A stretch of DNA of 64,000 bases from Parerythrobacter_A sp963799315 (GCA_963799315.1 CAWCWP010000003.1:101062-165061), one strand, 5' to 3'; counted from the first letter of the stretch, positions 28,459-38,473 are shown. Notes: a model not told the origin generated them from the letters alone. Made by a program: numbers and translations.

Positions 28459-29820
28459 ATGCGCTACCTGCCCCTGACCGATACCGACCGCAGCGAAATG
28501 CTCAACGTCATCGGTGCCGACACTATCGACGACCTGTTCGTCGACGTGCCCGAAGCGGCGCGGCTGGACGGTCCGATCGAGGGCCTGCCGATGCATGCCG
28601 GCGAGATGGCGGTGGAGCGGCATATGCGCCGCCTGTCGAAGAAGAACCTGGCCGCTGCCGATGCACCGTTCTTCCTGGGCGCGGGCGCATATCGCCACCA
28701 TGTTCCGGCCAGTGTCGATCACATCATCCAGCGCGGCGAGTTCCTGACTGCCTACACCCCCTACCAGCCCGAAATCGCGCAGGGCACGCTGCAGATGCTG
28801 TTCGAGTTCCAGACGCAGGTCGCGCGGCTGTATGGCTGCGCGGTGGCCAATGCCTCGATGTATGATGGCTCGACCGCGTGCTGGGAAGCGATCGTGATGG
28901 CGGGGCGCGTGACGCGGCGCTCCAGCGCGCTGCTGAGCGACGGGCTGCATCCGCATTACGCTAGCGTCGTGAAGACGATGGCGCGCTTCACCGGCGACAC
29001 CATCCGGAGCGGCGCACCGACGCTGGAAGCGACGTGCGGCGAAGACGAACTGATTGCGCAGATCGACGACGAGACCGGCTGCGTCGTGGTGCAATATCCC
29101 GACATCCTCGGCCGCCTGCCGGACATCGCGAAGATCGCCGAGGCGGCGCATGCGAAGAAGGCGCTGCTGATCGTGGTCAACACCGAGCCGGTGGCGCTGG
29201 GCGCGATTGCCGCACCGGGCGATCTGGGCGCGGACATCGTGGTGGGCGAGGGGCAGTCCATCGGTGTCGGCCTGCAATTCGGCGGGCCGTATCTGGGCCT
29301 GTTCGCAGTGCGCGATCCCAAGCATGTGCGCCAGATGCCGGGGCGGCTGTGCGGCGAAACGACCGATGCGGAGGGCAAGCGCGGCTTCGTGCTGACGCTG
29401 AGCACGCGCGAGCAACATATCCGGCGCGAAAAGGCGACGAGCAATATCTGCACCAATAGCGGGCTGTGCGCGCTGGCGTTCTGCGCGCATATGACGCTGC
29501 TGGGCGAGACGGGGCTGCGGCGGCTGGCGGCGGAAAACCATCGCCTCGCCTGCCTGACGGCGGACCGGCTGGCGAAGGTGCCGGGCGTGACCGTGCTGAA
29601 CGACAGCTACTTCAACGAATTCACCGTGCGGATCGGCACCGATGCGCGCGAAGTGGTGCGCGCGCTGGCCGATAAGGGCGTGCTGGCGGGCGTGTCGCTG
29701 GGGCGGCTTTATCCGGACGAGGACGCGCTGGCCGACGCGCTGCTGGTGGCGGTGACCGAGACGACGGACGAGGACGATATCGAGGCGTTTGCTACGGCGC
29801 TGGAAGGGGTATTGGCATGA
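28459..29820 (+). CDS. gcvPA: GcvPA, glycine dehydrogenase (decarboxylating) subunit 1
   Basis: 453 aa, alpha subunit of two-part glycine decarboxylase. Typical blocks: GAGAYRHHVPASVDHI, FLTAYTPYQPEIAQGTLQ, YDGSTACWEA, GEGQSIGVGLQFGGPYLG, CTNSGLCALAF. It lacks the PLP lysine, which is in GcvPB. A 277-nt gap with inverted repeats separates it from gcvPB. Confidence 0.97.
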   Translation: MRYLPLTDTDRSEMLNVIGADTIDDLFVDVPEAARLDGPIEGLPMHAGEMAVERHMRRLSKKNLAAADAPFFLGAGAYRHHVPASVDHIIQRGEFLTAYTPYQPEIAQGTLQMLFEFQTQVARLYGCAVANASMYDGSTACWEAIVMAGRVTRRSSALLSDGLHPHYASVVKTMARFTGDTIRSGAPTLEATCGEDELIAQIDDETGCVVVQYPDILGRLPDIAKIAEAAHAKKALLIVVNTEPVALGAIAAPGDLGADIVVGEGQSIGVGLQFGGPYLGLFAVRDPKHVRQMPGRLCGETTDAEGKRGFVLTLSTREQHIRREKATSNICTNSGLCALAFCAHMTLLGETGLRRLAAENHRLACLTADRLAKVPGVTVLNDSYFNEFTVRIGTDAREVVRALADKGVLAGVSLGRLYPDEDALADALLVAVTETTDEDDIEAFATALEGVLA

Positions 29821-29849
29821 ACTTGGCAGACGCAGCGACCTCCATGCCT

Positions 29850-29993
29850 CCGTTCGTGCTGAGCCGGTGGCACTTCGTGCCGTTTTCGACTGCGAAGCAT
29901 CGTCCTTCCTTCGAGCGCGGCATCGAGAAGTAAGAGCAACGGTTCGGCAAGCACAGCGGCGTCAACGAGGTCCGACAAGCTCAGCACGAACGG
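29850..29993. repeat. Inverted repeat between gcvPA and gcvPB (same family as the metH repeat)
   Basis: CCGTTCGTGCTGAGC (29850-29864) and GCTCAGCACGAACGG (29979-29993) are perfect 15-bp arms 114 nt apart. The same GCTCAGCACGAACGG occurs at 23878-23892. The gap (29,821-30,097) contains no gene. Confidence 0.85.
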
Positions 29994-30097
29994 GGTTTGG
30001 CTCAGCCTCGAACGGGATGGGCCTTGCCGCCAATAGGGGCAAGCGCGGGACAAATGGAACTCGCACCCTCGCCCGCCAAAATCACGGAGTTCGCACG

Positions 30098-31687
30098 ATG
30101 AATGCCCCCAACAAATCAGGCTGGAAACCCGCCATGTCGAGCGATGCAGACGGCACGCCTGCGTACCCGACGCATACCGGCAACCGCGCGCTCATGCTGG
30201 AAGAGCCGCTGCTGTTCGAAACCGGTCACATGGACGAAACCGGCGTGGACCTGCCCGAACCGCGTGCCGATGCGCCCAACCGGCTGGGCGGGCATGACCG
30301 CACCGATCCCATCGGCTTGCCCGCGCTGAAGGAAGGTGAGGCGGTGCGTCACTTCACGCGCCTCAGCCGCCAGAACTACGCCATCGATCTCGGCCTGTTC
30401 CCACTGGGCAGTTGCACCATGAAGCACAATCCGCGCCTGAACGAGAAGGTCGCGCGGATGCCCGGTTTTGCCGATGTCCACCCGCTGCAACCGGTCGATA
30501 CCGTGCGCGGTGCGCTGGAGGTTATCAACGAGTTGGCGTTCTGGCTGATCGATCTGACCGGCATGCACGGCGTCGCGATGAGCCCCAAGGCGGGCGCGCA
30601 TGGCGAGCTGTGCGGTATATTGTGCATCCGTGCCGCGCTGGAAGCACGCGGCGATGCGCGCAAGGTCGTGCTGTGCCCGGAAAGCGCGCATGGCACCAAC
30701 CCCGCCACCGCCGCCTTTGCCGGATACGAGACCGAGAACATCCCGGCGGACGCGGACGGGCGCGTCGATCTGGCGGCCCTGAAGGCGCGGCTCGGCCCGG
30801 ACGTTGCGGCGGTGATGATTACCAATCCCAACACCTGCGGCCTGTTCGAACGCGACATGAAAGCGATTTCCGACGCGGTCCACGAGGCGGGCGGGTTCGT
30901 CTATTGCGACGGTGCGAATTTCAACGCCATCGTCGGGCGCGTGCGACCGGGCGACCTTGGCGTCGATGCGATGCATATCAACCTGCACAAGACGTTCTCC
31001 ACCCCGCATGGTGGCGGCGGACCGGGATCCGGTCCGGTCGTGCTGTCCGAGGCGCTCAGTGCATTCGCGCCGCTTCCCTATGCCGCGCGCACGAAGGATG
31101 GCGTCGTGCATCTGGTAGAAGAGGGCGATGCCGAAGCGTTCTCGCAGGAGCATTTCGGCGGTCCGGCGCGCAGCTTCGGCCGGATGACCGCGTTCCACGG
31201 CCAGATGGGCATGTTCACCCGCGCGCTGGCATACATCCTCAGCCACGGCGCCGATGGCCTGAAGCAGGTGGCGGAAGACGCCGTGCTCAACGCCAATTAC
31301 GTGCTGCGGCGGCTGGAAGACCTGCTGCATGCGCCCTACGCCGCCAGCGGTCCGTGCATGCACGAGGCACTGTTCGGCGATAAAGACTTCGGCGGCGACC
31401 TGTCGACGCTGGACCTGGCGAAGGGACTGATCGACGAAGGGTTCCACCCGATGACGGTGTATTTCCCGCTGGTGGTCCACGGCGCGATGCTGGTCGAACC
31501 GACCGAAACCGAGAGCAAGGCGTCGCTGGACCAGTTCATCGAGGCGTTCCGCAGCGTGGCGGAACGGGCGAATGCGGGCGATGAAAGCCTGAAAAACGCG
31601 CCTTACCATGCGCCGCGCCGCCGGCTGGATGAAACGCAGGCGGCGCGCAAGCCGTTGCTGGCCTGGGCGGACCCCAATTTGAGCTAG
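30098..31687 (+). CDS. gcvPB: GcvPB, glycine dehydrogenase (decarboxylating) subunit 2
   Basis: 529 aa, PLP-bearing subunit. The cofactor Lys is in NLHKTFSTPHGGGGPGSGP; other blocks are GSCTMKHNPRLNE, CPESAHGTNPATAAFAGY, MITNPNTCGLFE. With GcvPA it decarboxylates glycine and loads GcvH. ATG 30098 follows ACGGAG; the frame upstream crosses the inverted repeat and is not coding. Its stop overlaps that of the convergent flippase gene. Confidence 0.97.
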   Translation: MNAPNKSGWKPAMSSDADGTPAYPTHTGNRALMLEEPLLFETGHMDETGVDLPEPRADAPNRLGGHDRTDPIGLPALKEGEAVRHFTRLSRQNYAIDLGLFPLGSCTMKHNPRLNEKVARMPGFADVHPLQPVDTVRGALEVINELAFWLIDLTGMHGVAMSPKAGAHGELCGILCIRAALEARGDARKVVLCPESAHGTNPATAAFAGYETENIPADADGRVDLAALKARLGPDVAAVMITNPNTCGLFERDMKAISDAVHEAGGFVYCDGANFNAIVGRVRPGDLGVDAMHINLHKTFSTPHGGGGPGSGPVVLSEALSAFAPLPYAARTKDGVVHLVEEGDAEAFSQEHFGGPARSFGRMTAFHGQMGMFTRALAYILSHGADGLKQVAEDAVLNANYVLRRLEDLLHAPYAASGPCMHEALFGDKDFGGDLSTLDLAKGLIDEGFHPMTVYFPLVVHGAMLVEPTETESKASLDQFIEAFRSVAERANAGDESLKNAPYHAPRRRLDETQAARKPLLAWADPNLS

Positions 31688-32976
31688 TCCGGGCGTTTGG
31701 CGTCGGGTCCGGTTTCCGGCTCCAGCGTGATGCGGATCTGGCGCAGCGACAGGATCGCGACCCAGAACCCGATCACCGCCAGCGCGCTCGATCCCAACAC
31801 GGTGAAGGCTGCGCCTTTCAGCCCCTGCCAGCCCATCGCGGTGGGCAGCAGCGCGAAGGCAAGGCCCATCGGCAGGGCGCGGGCGAGGAACGCCGTACCC
31901 GCGCGGTTGACCGAGACCAGCAACGATTCCAGGCTGGCGCCCACCAGCTCTATCGCGCCCGCAATGGCAAGGATTACCATCGTCCAGTAAACGGTCGTGA
32001 ATTCCGGCCCGGCAATCGCGGCCAGCCCCCAACGCCCGAACAGCAGCGCGATGCCAACCGCCACGGTCCCGCCGACCAGCGCGATATTCGCCATGCGCCG
32101 CGCGATCTCCACCGCGTTTTCGCGGGCGTGGACCAGTTCCGGGTAAATCGCCTTCGCCACGGCCTGCGCCAGCTGTACCAGTGCCTGCCCCAGTTGCGAG
32201 GCGACGCGGAAGCCGCCTGCCAATGCCTCGCCCGCCACCGCACCAACCAGCAGGATCATCACTTGCTTGCTGCCCACGCTCAGGCTGCCGGTGGCGTTGG
32301 TGGACAGGACGAAACGCCAGACATCGGGATACATGCCGGGCAGCCGCGTCAGGCTGATCTTCGACAAATCGATCCGGTCATGTCGCGCGGCGGCAAACCA
32401 CAGCGCCAGCGATACGGCGACTTCGGAGGCGGCCCAGGCGACGATAAAGCCTGCGACCGTCGGGAAATAGATCGCGGCCAGCACGGCCCCCGCTGCGCGT
32501 ATGACCGGCTGCACCGCTTCTGCCATCGTCGCATCGCGGAAACGGAAGCGCAGCCGCAACAGGCCGATGGGAGTCGAACGCAGCGCCAGAAGCGCGATCA
32601 GGCAATAGCCAAGTGCCAGCCATAAAAGATCGTCGGGCAGCGGCAGCCAGAACTGCGCGCTCCACACCAGCACAATGGCCAGCACCGCGCCGAGCACCAG
32701 CGAAACAAGGTCCAGCGCGATGGCGAAGCCGGTGGCGGTGCCGGTATCCTCCGCCGGATTGCCGTCTGCGCCCGCGCCCCAGCGCACGATGAACTGCCAG
32801 GTCTGGAAATTGGCGAGGCCGGTCACGGTCTGCCCCAGCGCCACGATCAGCGCGAAATAGCCGAATGCCTCCAGCCCCAGCGTGCGGGTCGCGAGCGCCA
32901 GATAGACGAGGCTGAGCACCGCGTTGAACGCGCGCCCGCTGAGCAGCCAGCCGATATTGCGCAAGAGACGTTGCAT
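31684..32976 (-). CDS. Lipopolysaccharide/oligosaccharide flippase family protein (Wzx-like)
   Basis: 430 aa with about 12 hydrophobic segments and the arrangement of polysaccharide-export flippases (MVF superfamily): N-terminal WLLSGRAFNAVLSLVYLALA, central GFIVAWAASEVAVSLALW, C-terminal LVGASLESLLVSVNRAGTAFL. It would move lipid-linked sugars across the inner membrane. No glycosyltransferases are adjacent, so the substrate is unknown. Confidence 0.8.
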   Translation of the reverse strand: MQRLLRNIGWLLSGRAFNAVLSLVYLALATRTLGLEAFGYFALIVALGQTVTGLANFQTWQFIVRWGAGADGNPAEDTGTATGFAIALDLVSLVLGAVLAIVLVWSAQFWLPLPDDLLWLALGYCLIALLALRSTPIGLLRLRFRFRDATMAEAVQPVIRAAGAVLAAIYFPTVAGFIVAWAASEVAVSLALWFAAARHDRIDLSKISLTRLPGMYPDVWRFVLSTNATGSLSVGSKQVMILLVGAVAGEALAGGFRVASQLGQALVQLAQAVAKAIYPELVHARENAVEIARRMANIALVGGTVAVGIALLFGRWGLAAIAGPEFTTVYWTMVILAIAGAIELVGASLESLLVSVNRAGTAFLARALPMGLAFALLPTAMGWQGLKGAAFTVLGSSALAVIGFWVAILSLRQIRITLEPETGPDAKRPD

Positions 32977-33111
32977 GGCGGGGTGCTACGCGACGAGCGG
33001 GTGCATGGGCAGGGATGGGGGGCGACCAGTCATCACTACGCGCGCCCTATACGCCCTGCGCGTGCCTGCAAACCTTGTTAAGTTGCGCGTCGCAGGACAC
33101 AACCCCCGCCG

Positions 33112-33864
33112 ATGCGTATCATCTTCAGCCGCAAGGGGTTCGACAGCACGGCGGGCGGCGGGCCTTCGCCGATTGTTACTGATGCCGGAGAGAGCCGCCC
33201 GGTCACCCTGCCGATCCCCGACACGACGGGCCTGTCGCACACGACCTATGCCGCGTTGGGGCAGGGCGATGCGGCGCTTGCGGCGAGCCGGGGCAAGGTC
33301 GGGCCGGACAGCCTGTGCCATCATGATCCGCAGTTTCTTGCAGATGGCACGGTAATCTTGGGGCAGGTCGGCTCGGCGCAGGGGCATTTGGCGAAGCAGG
33401 GTGTGGGCGCGGGAGATGTATTCCTGTTCTTCGGCCTGTTTCGCGCGGCGGGGGACGAGGCACATCACCGCCTGTTCGGCTGGATGCGTGTGGCGGCGGT
33501 GGTGCCGCTTGCTACTGCTGCGACCGATGATCCGTGGGTGCGGAAGGCCGTCGCACTCGATCACCCGCACACCATCGGAATGCATGGCAGGAACGATACG
33601 TTGTATGCAGGCGCGGGCGGATTGGCGAAGAGCGCATCAGACGCGCTGCGGCTGACGGTGCCGGGCGGACCGGTGCCCTTGTGGCAGCGTCCGCCCTGGC
33701 TGCGGCGCGGCGAAATCAGCTACTTTGCCGACACCGACACGAACTGGCCCGCGCCCGACCAAATGTACCGCGTCGGCAACGGTCAGGAATTCATCGCGGA
33801 TGTCGGCGAACGCGAAGCGCCGCGCCGCTGGCTGGACGCGATTATCGCGGAAATGGCGCGTTAA
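33112..33864 (+). CDS. Nmad3-like protein (nucleotide modification associated domain 3)
   Basis: 250 aa. It opens with MRIIFSRKGFDSTAGGGPSPI and continues with LPIPD, LCHHDPQFL, GQVGSAQGHLAKQGVGAGDVF followed by LFFGLFR, and later HTIGMHGRNDTLYAG. This order matches my recollection of the Nmad3 family, described by comparative genomics as linked to modified-base and phage DNA systems; its activity is not known. It stands alone between a flippase and valine genes, with no DNA-modification gene nearby. Assignment by motif memory only. Confidence 0.6.
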   Translation: MRIIFSRKGFDSTAGGGPSPIVTDAGESRPVTLPIPDTTGLSHTTYAALGQGDAALAASRGKVGPDSLCHHDPQFLADGTVILGQVGSAQGHLAKQGVGAGDVFLFFGLFRAAGDEAHHRLFGWMRVAAVVPLATAATDDPWVRKAVALDHPHTIGMHGRNDTLYAGAGGLAKSASDALRLTVPGGPVPLWQRPPWLRRGEISYFADTDTNWPAPDQMYRVGNGQEFIADVGEREAPRRWLDAIIAEMAR

Positions 33865-34743
33865 ACCTTTGGTGAAAACATCCGGATGATGGAGGAGAAA
33901 TCGAGCGGCCCGTTCCCTGCCCCGGCATAGTCCTCGTACAGCGCAGCAGCGCGTCCGCCCATCGGCACCGGCGCATCGGCGCTTTCCGCCGCTTCCATTG
34001 CCAGCCGCAAATCCTTCAGCATCAGCGCGGTGGCAAAGCCGCCCTGATAGTCGTTGTCCGCCGGACTTTGCGGGCCGACGCCGGGTAGCGGGCAATAGCT
34101 GGTCATGGACCAGTTCTGGCCGCTGCTGACCGATGCGATATCGTAAAAGGTTTGCGCGTCGAGGCCCAGCTTCTGCGCCATTGCAAAGGTTTCGCATGTC
34201 CCGGCCATATGGATCGCCAGCAGCATATTGTTGCAGATTTTCGCCGCCTGCCCGTTGCCCGCATCGCCCGCATGGATCACTGCCTTGCCCATCGCGGACA
34301 GCACCGGTTCCGCCCTTGCGAAAGCGTCGGGCGTCCCGCCGACCATGAAGGTCAGCGATCCCGCCGCCGCCGCCGCGATGCCGCCGCTGACCGGCGCATC
34401 GACCATCGCGTAGTCCGCCTGCGCGGCTGCATCGGCAACCTCGCGCGCGGTGGCGACGTCGATGGTGGAGCAATCGATCAGAATGGCATCGGCCGGCGCA
34501 TGGCCCAGAACGTCGCCGGTATAGACGTTGCGCACGATCGTCGCCGTTGGGCAGCATGGTGACGACCGCATCCGCCCCGTCGCACGCGCGCTTCGCATCG
34601 TCATAAGCATCGCACCCGCCCGCCTCCGCCGCGCCGCGCGCTTCGGCGCTGAGGTCGAAAGCCGAGACGCTGTGGCCCGCCTTGACGAGGTTGGCCGCCA
34701 TGCCGCTGCCCATATTGCCGAGGCCGATGAAGGCGATTTTCAT
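33861..34743 (-). CDS. mmsB: 3-hydroxyisobutyrate dehydrogenase, frameshifted
   Basis: About 294 aa. Oxidises 3-hydroxyisobutyrate to methylmalonate semialdehyde in valine breakdown. NAD-binding start IAFIGLGNMGSGMAANLVKAG, substrate motif DAPVSGGIAAAAAG, and the catalytic Lys in GQAAKICNNMLLA. One extra base near 34,545 (GGCGACGATCGT on the coding strand) splits MLPNG from VRNVYTGDVLG. ATG 34743 overlaps the stop of the upstream membrane gene (ATGA). Confidence 0.9.
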
Positions 34744-35096
34744 GGGTTGGGGTCTCCGGAATAGTCGATGCCGAGCAAGACGGCGGCCATGTCACCACCG
34801 TGTCGGAAGATCAAATATGGCAGATATACCAGCAGGAAACTCGCACCACCAAACATGGCGAGTAGCGTCAGTAACCAACGCACCGCGCCCGCACCCCGAT
34901 TACGCCAAGCCGTCCAGCTTGCCGACAGGATAAGCATCAACAGGAAGTCGAAATTGAACTGTCCCGGCCAGGCCATTTCGGCAATATCGCCGAAGAATAT
35001 CGGCAACAGGCCAAAGCCGTGATTGGCAACTGTAACGGTCGTATAGCCGACCAGCATTGCCCATAAGACGAGGCAGAAAAGAGCAAAGCCGCGCAT
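34740..35096 (-). CDS. Small membrane protein within the valine cluster
   Basis: 118 aa with three to four hydrophobic segments (FALFCLVLWAMLVGYTTVTV; FLLMLILSASWTAW; LLTLLAMFGGASFLLVYLPYLI). Start ATG 35096 lies 2 nt beyond the enoyl-CoA hydratase stop and its own stop overlaps mmsB, so it is in the transcript. No family recognised; function unknown. Confidence 0.6.
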   Translation of the reverse strand: MRGFALFCLVLWAMLVGYTTVTVANHGFGLLPIFFGDIAEMAWPGQFNFDFLLMLILSASWTAWRNRGAGAVRWLLTLLAMFGGASFLLVYLPYLIFRHGGDMAAVLLGIDYSGDPNP

Positions 35097-35097
35097 C

Positions 35098-35882
35098 CTA
35101 CCGCCCCTTCCACACTGCATCCCGCTTCTCGACGAAGGCAGCCATGCCCTCGGCTTTGTCTTCGCTGGCGGTCAGGATCTGGAACAGGCGGCGTTCCTGC
35201 ACTAGCCCTTGTGACAGAGTCATTTCGAACGCGCTGTTCACCATTTCCTTGTTCGCGATGGCCGCCATCGGTGGCATTCCAGCGATTTTGGTTGCCGTTT
35301 TCATGGCGCTTTCCATCAGCGCATCATGCGGCACCACGCGTGCGACAAGGCCGCTGCGTTCGGCTTCGGCGGCGTCCATCATGCGGCCGGTCAGGCACAT
35401 TTCCATCGCCTTGGCCTTGCCGATGGCGCGCGTCAGGCGCTGGCTGCCGCCCATGCCGGGGGCCACGCCCAGCGTGATTTCCGGCTGGCCGAATTTCGCG
35501 TTTTCGGACGCGATGATGAAGTCCGCCATCATCGCCAGCTCGCACCCGCCGCCCAAGTGCAAAGCCGTTGACCGCCGCGATCCACGGTTTGCGCGTGGTG
35601 TTGACGATATCGCTGGTCCAGCGCGCGAAGAAATCGTCGAGATAGAAATCGGCAGCCGGCTTTCGCCTGCATTTCCTTGATGTCGGCCCCGGCGGCGAAT
35701 GCCTTGTCACCGCTGCCGGTCAGGATGGCGCAACGCTGGCTGTCGTCGGACTGATAGGCGGCGAAGGCGGCGATGAGGTCGTCCAGCACAACGGAGGATA
35801 GGGCGTTCAGCGCCTTCGGGCGGTTGAGGGTGATGGTGGTGACGGCACCGTTGGTTTCGGCGAGGATCGTTTCGTAGGTCAT
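35098..35882 (-). CDS. Enoyl-CoA hydratase of valine catabolism, two frameshifts
   Basis: About 260 aa after repair. Three pieces join: ITLNRPKALNALSSVV to AFAAGADIKEMQ; then FYLDDFFARWTSDIVNTTRKP to AAVNGFALG; then GGGCELAMMADFIIA to the end. Glu residues of true hydratases are present (FGQPEITLGVAPGMGG). Breaks lie near 35,665 and 35,558. Its position between HIBCH and mmsB suggests it hydrates methacrylyl-CoA. Confidence 0.85.
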
Positions 35883-35933
35883 GCGTCTTCCTGGGCAGGT
35901 CTAATCAGACCCTTAGCGCGAAATCCGCCGCCC

Positions 35934-36017
35934 GTCATTCCCGCGCAGGCGGGCATCCCGCTGACCTTTTTTGAGTGACGGCCAGTGTAGCGGGGCCCCC
36001 GCCTGCGCGGGGGTGAC
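35934..36017. repeat. Inverted repeat between HIBCH and enoyl-CoA hydratase genes
   Basis: GTCATTCCCGCGCAGGCGGG (35934-35953) and CCCGCCTGCGCGGGGGTGAC (35998-36017) are complementary at 18 of 20 positions. Similar CCCGCCTGCGCGGG palindromes are a known dispersed type in GC-rich alphaproteobacteria. It fills most of the 149-nt gap. Confidence 0.8.
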
Positions 36018-36031
36018 GGAAAAAGAGGGGC

Positions 36032-37084
36032 TTATTGTCCCAGCGGCGTCCATTCATCGCCATTTGGTAGCGGCGCGAAGATTTCGTCGATCATTGCATC
36101 GTCAACTTCGGCGGGTGTGGCGGGGTTCCATTTGGGATCGTTGGTCTTGTCGGTGATGACCGCGCGCACGCCTTCCGCGAAATCGGGGCGGGTGATGACC
36201 CGGCTGGCGATGCGGTATTCCATCGCCATGTTGTCCGCGAAGTCGGCCAGCTCCGCGCTTTCCTGCAACTGGCGCAGCGCAACCTTGCAGGTCTGCGGGC
36301 TCTTGGTGCCCAGCGTGTCGCGTTCCTTGCGCGCCCAGTCGCTGTCCTCGGCTTCCAGCGAGGCGAGGATGTCCTCGTAGCGGTCGGACCCAAAATGTTT
36401 CGCAATACGCATCGCATTTTCCTCGATGCGGGCCTTGGGCGGGCTGCCGACCATTTCGGACAGCACCCCCGCAATCCGGCCCGGCTTTTCGATAATGCGC
36501 GCTTTCGCCTCGGCAAGCATCTCGCTCGGCACGTAATGCGTGGCGAGGCCGGCCCACAGGCATTCCGCCCCGTCCAGCCGCGCGCCGGTCAGCGCGAGGA
36601 ACTGGCCCAGCCTGCCGCCGAGGCGGGAGAGGTGCCAGCCGCCGCCGACATCGGGGAACAGGCCGATGCCCGTTTCCGGCATGGCAAGCCGCGTATTCTC
36701 GGTCGCGACGCGGTATTTCGATGGCAGCGCAATGCCCACGCCGCCGCCCATCGTGATGCCGTCCATGAACGCCACGATTGGCTTGGCATAGGTGAACATC
36801 TGGTGGTTGAGCCGGTATTCGTCGTGGAAGAATCTGCGACCCGACACGCCGCCATCGTTCAACGCACTGTCGCGCAGCATCGCGATATCGCCGCCGGCAC
36901 AGAACCCGCGGCCCTCGGCATGGTCGAGAATGACCGCTTCGACACTGTCATCGTCCGCCCATTCCGCCAGCGCCGCGCTCATCGCGTGGCACATTTCCAG
37001 CGTCAGCGCGTGCAGCGCCTTGGGCCGGTTAAGCGAAATATGGCCCACCGCGCCGTGGCGATGGATGTGAATTTGGTCTGTCAT
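36032..37084 (-). CDS. 3-hydroxyisobutyryl-CoA hydrolase
   Basis: 350 aa, HIBCH-type crotonase. Marks: HISLNRPKALHALT, FCAGGDIAML, MDGITMGGGVGIALPSKYRVA, MPETGIGLFPDVGGG and the long C-terminal extension that distinguishes HIBCH from short hydratases. It releases 3-hydroxyisobutyrate, the substrate of mmsB downstream. Confidence 0.92.
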   Translation of the reverse strand: MTDQIHIHRHGAVGHISLNRPKALHALTLEMCHAMSAALAEWADDDSVEAVILDHAEGRGFCAGGDIAMLRDSALNDGGVSGRRFFHDEYRLNHQMFTYAKPIVAFMDGITMGGGVGIALPSKYRVATENTRLAMPETGIGLFPDVGGGWHLSRLGGRLGQFLALTGARLDGAECLWAGLATHYVPSEMLAEAKARIIEKPGRIAGVLSEMVGSPPKARIEENAMRIAKHFGSDRYEDILASLEAEDSDWARKERDTLGTKSPQTCKVALRQLQESAELADFADNMAMEYRIASRVITRPDFAEGVRAVITDKTNDPKWNPATPAEVDDAMIDEIFAPLPNGDEWTPLGQ

Positions 37085-37089
37085 GCAGA

Positions 37090-37305
37090 TTACCAGCCTA
37101 TCGAGAAATCGGAATATTCAAGCCACCAAACGAACCCGCCAGCGGCAAAAACGAGAAGGGCAACCAGCAATGCGATAATGCCCATTGCGATGAAAACACT
37201 GTCGCGATTGCGGATGTCCTTGCGCAGGCGCAACGCGACATAGGCGAGATTGACGAATACGGCGAGGAGAACGGCTGCTGCCAGAAGGTCGTCGATATCG
37301 TCCAT
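37090..37305 (-). CDS. Small two-helix membrane protein
   Basis: 71 aa: LLAAAVLLAVFVNLAYVAL and AMGIIALLVALLVFAAGGFV flank a charged loop. ATG 37305 lies 10 nt after the acyl-CoA dehydrogenase stop and the gene ends 5 nt before HIBCH, so it is embedded in the operon. No family recognised. Confidence 0.55.
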   Translation of the reverse strand: MDDIDDLLAAAVLLAVFVNLAYVALRLRKDIRNRDSVFIAMGIIALLVALLVFAAGGFVWWLEYSDFSIGW

Positions 37306-37315
37306 CGCTAAACGC

Positions 37316-38473
37316 TTACTGACGAAGCAAATCGCGGCCAACGATCATCCGCATCACCTGATTGGTGCCTTCCAGAATCGAATGCACACGCAGGTCGCGC
37401 CAGAAGCGTTCGATCGGGTAGTCCTTCAGATAGCCGTAGCCGCCGAACAATTGCAGCGCGTCGTTCACGATCCGGCTGCCATTGTCGGTCGCCAGCCGCT
37501 TCGCCATCGCGGAAAAGCGTGATTTGTCGGGTGCGTTGGCGCTGACCTTGGCGGCGGCGAGATAGAGCAGCGCGCGGCTGGCTTCCAGATCGGTCGCCAT
37601 GTCGGCCAGCATGAATTGCGTGTTCTGGAACTCGGCAACCGGCGTATCGAACTGCTGGCGCGTCTTGGTGTAGGCGACCGCTTCGTCCAGGCACCGTTGC
37701 GCGCCACCCAGCGAACAGGCGCCGATATTCAGCCGCCCGCCATCCAGCCCCATCATCGCAAAGCGGAACCCTTCGCCTTCGTCGCCGACGCGGTTGGCGA
37801 CCGGCACGCGGGCATCCTCGAACACCACCTGCGCGGTGGGGCTGGCGTTCCAGCCCAGCTTTTTCTCCGGCGCGCCGAAGCTGACGCCGGGGGTGTCCTT
37901 GTCGACGACGAGGCAGCTGATGCCCTTGGTCTTGTGCTCGCCGGTACGGACCATCGTCACGTAAACGTCGTTATAGCCCGCGCCGGAGATGAACTGCTTG
38001 GTACCGTTCAGGATATAATGGTCGCCATCGCGCCGTGCGCTGGTTTTCAGGCCCGCCGCGTCCGACCCGCTGCCCGGTTCGGTCAGGGCGTAGCTGGCGA
38101 TTTTCTCCATGCTGACGAGGTCGGGCAGATAGCGCGCCTTCAGCTCCGCATTGCCGAACCCGTCGATCATCCATGCGGCCATGTTGTGGATCGAGATGAA
38201 GGCGCTGGTGGTGGGGCAGCCATAGGCCATCGCCTCCATGATCAGCGCCGCTTCCAGCCGCCCCAGCCCGATACCGCCGCCATCCTCGCTGACATAGATC
38301 GCGCCGAAGCCAAGCTCCGCGCTGCGCTTGATCACATCGCGCGGGAAATGCTTGGCCTCGTCCCACTCGCCTGCGTGCGGGGTAATGTTGTCGGCGGTGA
38401 AGCGCTGCGCCATTTCCTGTATCGCACGCTGGTCTTCGGTGAGCTGGAACTGGCCTTGGTCGATATCTGTCAT
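37316..38473 (-). CDS. Acyl-CoA dehydrogenase (probable isobutyryl-CoA dehydrogenase)
   Basis: 385 aa FAD enzyme. Signature ALTEPGSGSDAAGLKT (near residue 130), substrate-loop TEDQRAIQEMAQRF at the N-terminus, and the C-terminal QLFGGYGYLKDYPIERFWRD. The catalytic Glu lies in HSILEGTNQVMRMIV, as in short-chain dehydrogenases. Its neighbours (HIBCH, mmsB, mmsA) point to isobutyryl-CoA as substrate. Confidence 0.9.
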   Translation of the reverse strand: MTDIDQGQFQLTEDQRAIQEMAQRFTADNITPHAGEWDEAKHFPRDVIKRSAELGFGAIYVSEDGGGIGLGRLEAALIMEAMAYGCPTTSAFISIHNMAAWMIDGFGNAELKARYLPDLVSMEKIASYALTEPGSGSDAAGLKTSARRDGDHYILNGTKQFISGAGYNDVYVTMVRTGEHKTKGISCLVVDKDTPGVSFGAPEKKLGWNASPTAQVVFEDARVPVANRVGDEGEGFRFAMMGLDGGRLNIGACSLGGAQRCLDEAVAYTKTRQQFDTPVAEFQNTQFMLADMATDLEASRALLYLAAAKVSANAPDKSRFSAMAKRLATDNGSRIVNDALQLFGGYGYLKDYPIERFWRDLRVHSILEGTNQVMRMIVGRDLLRQ

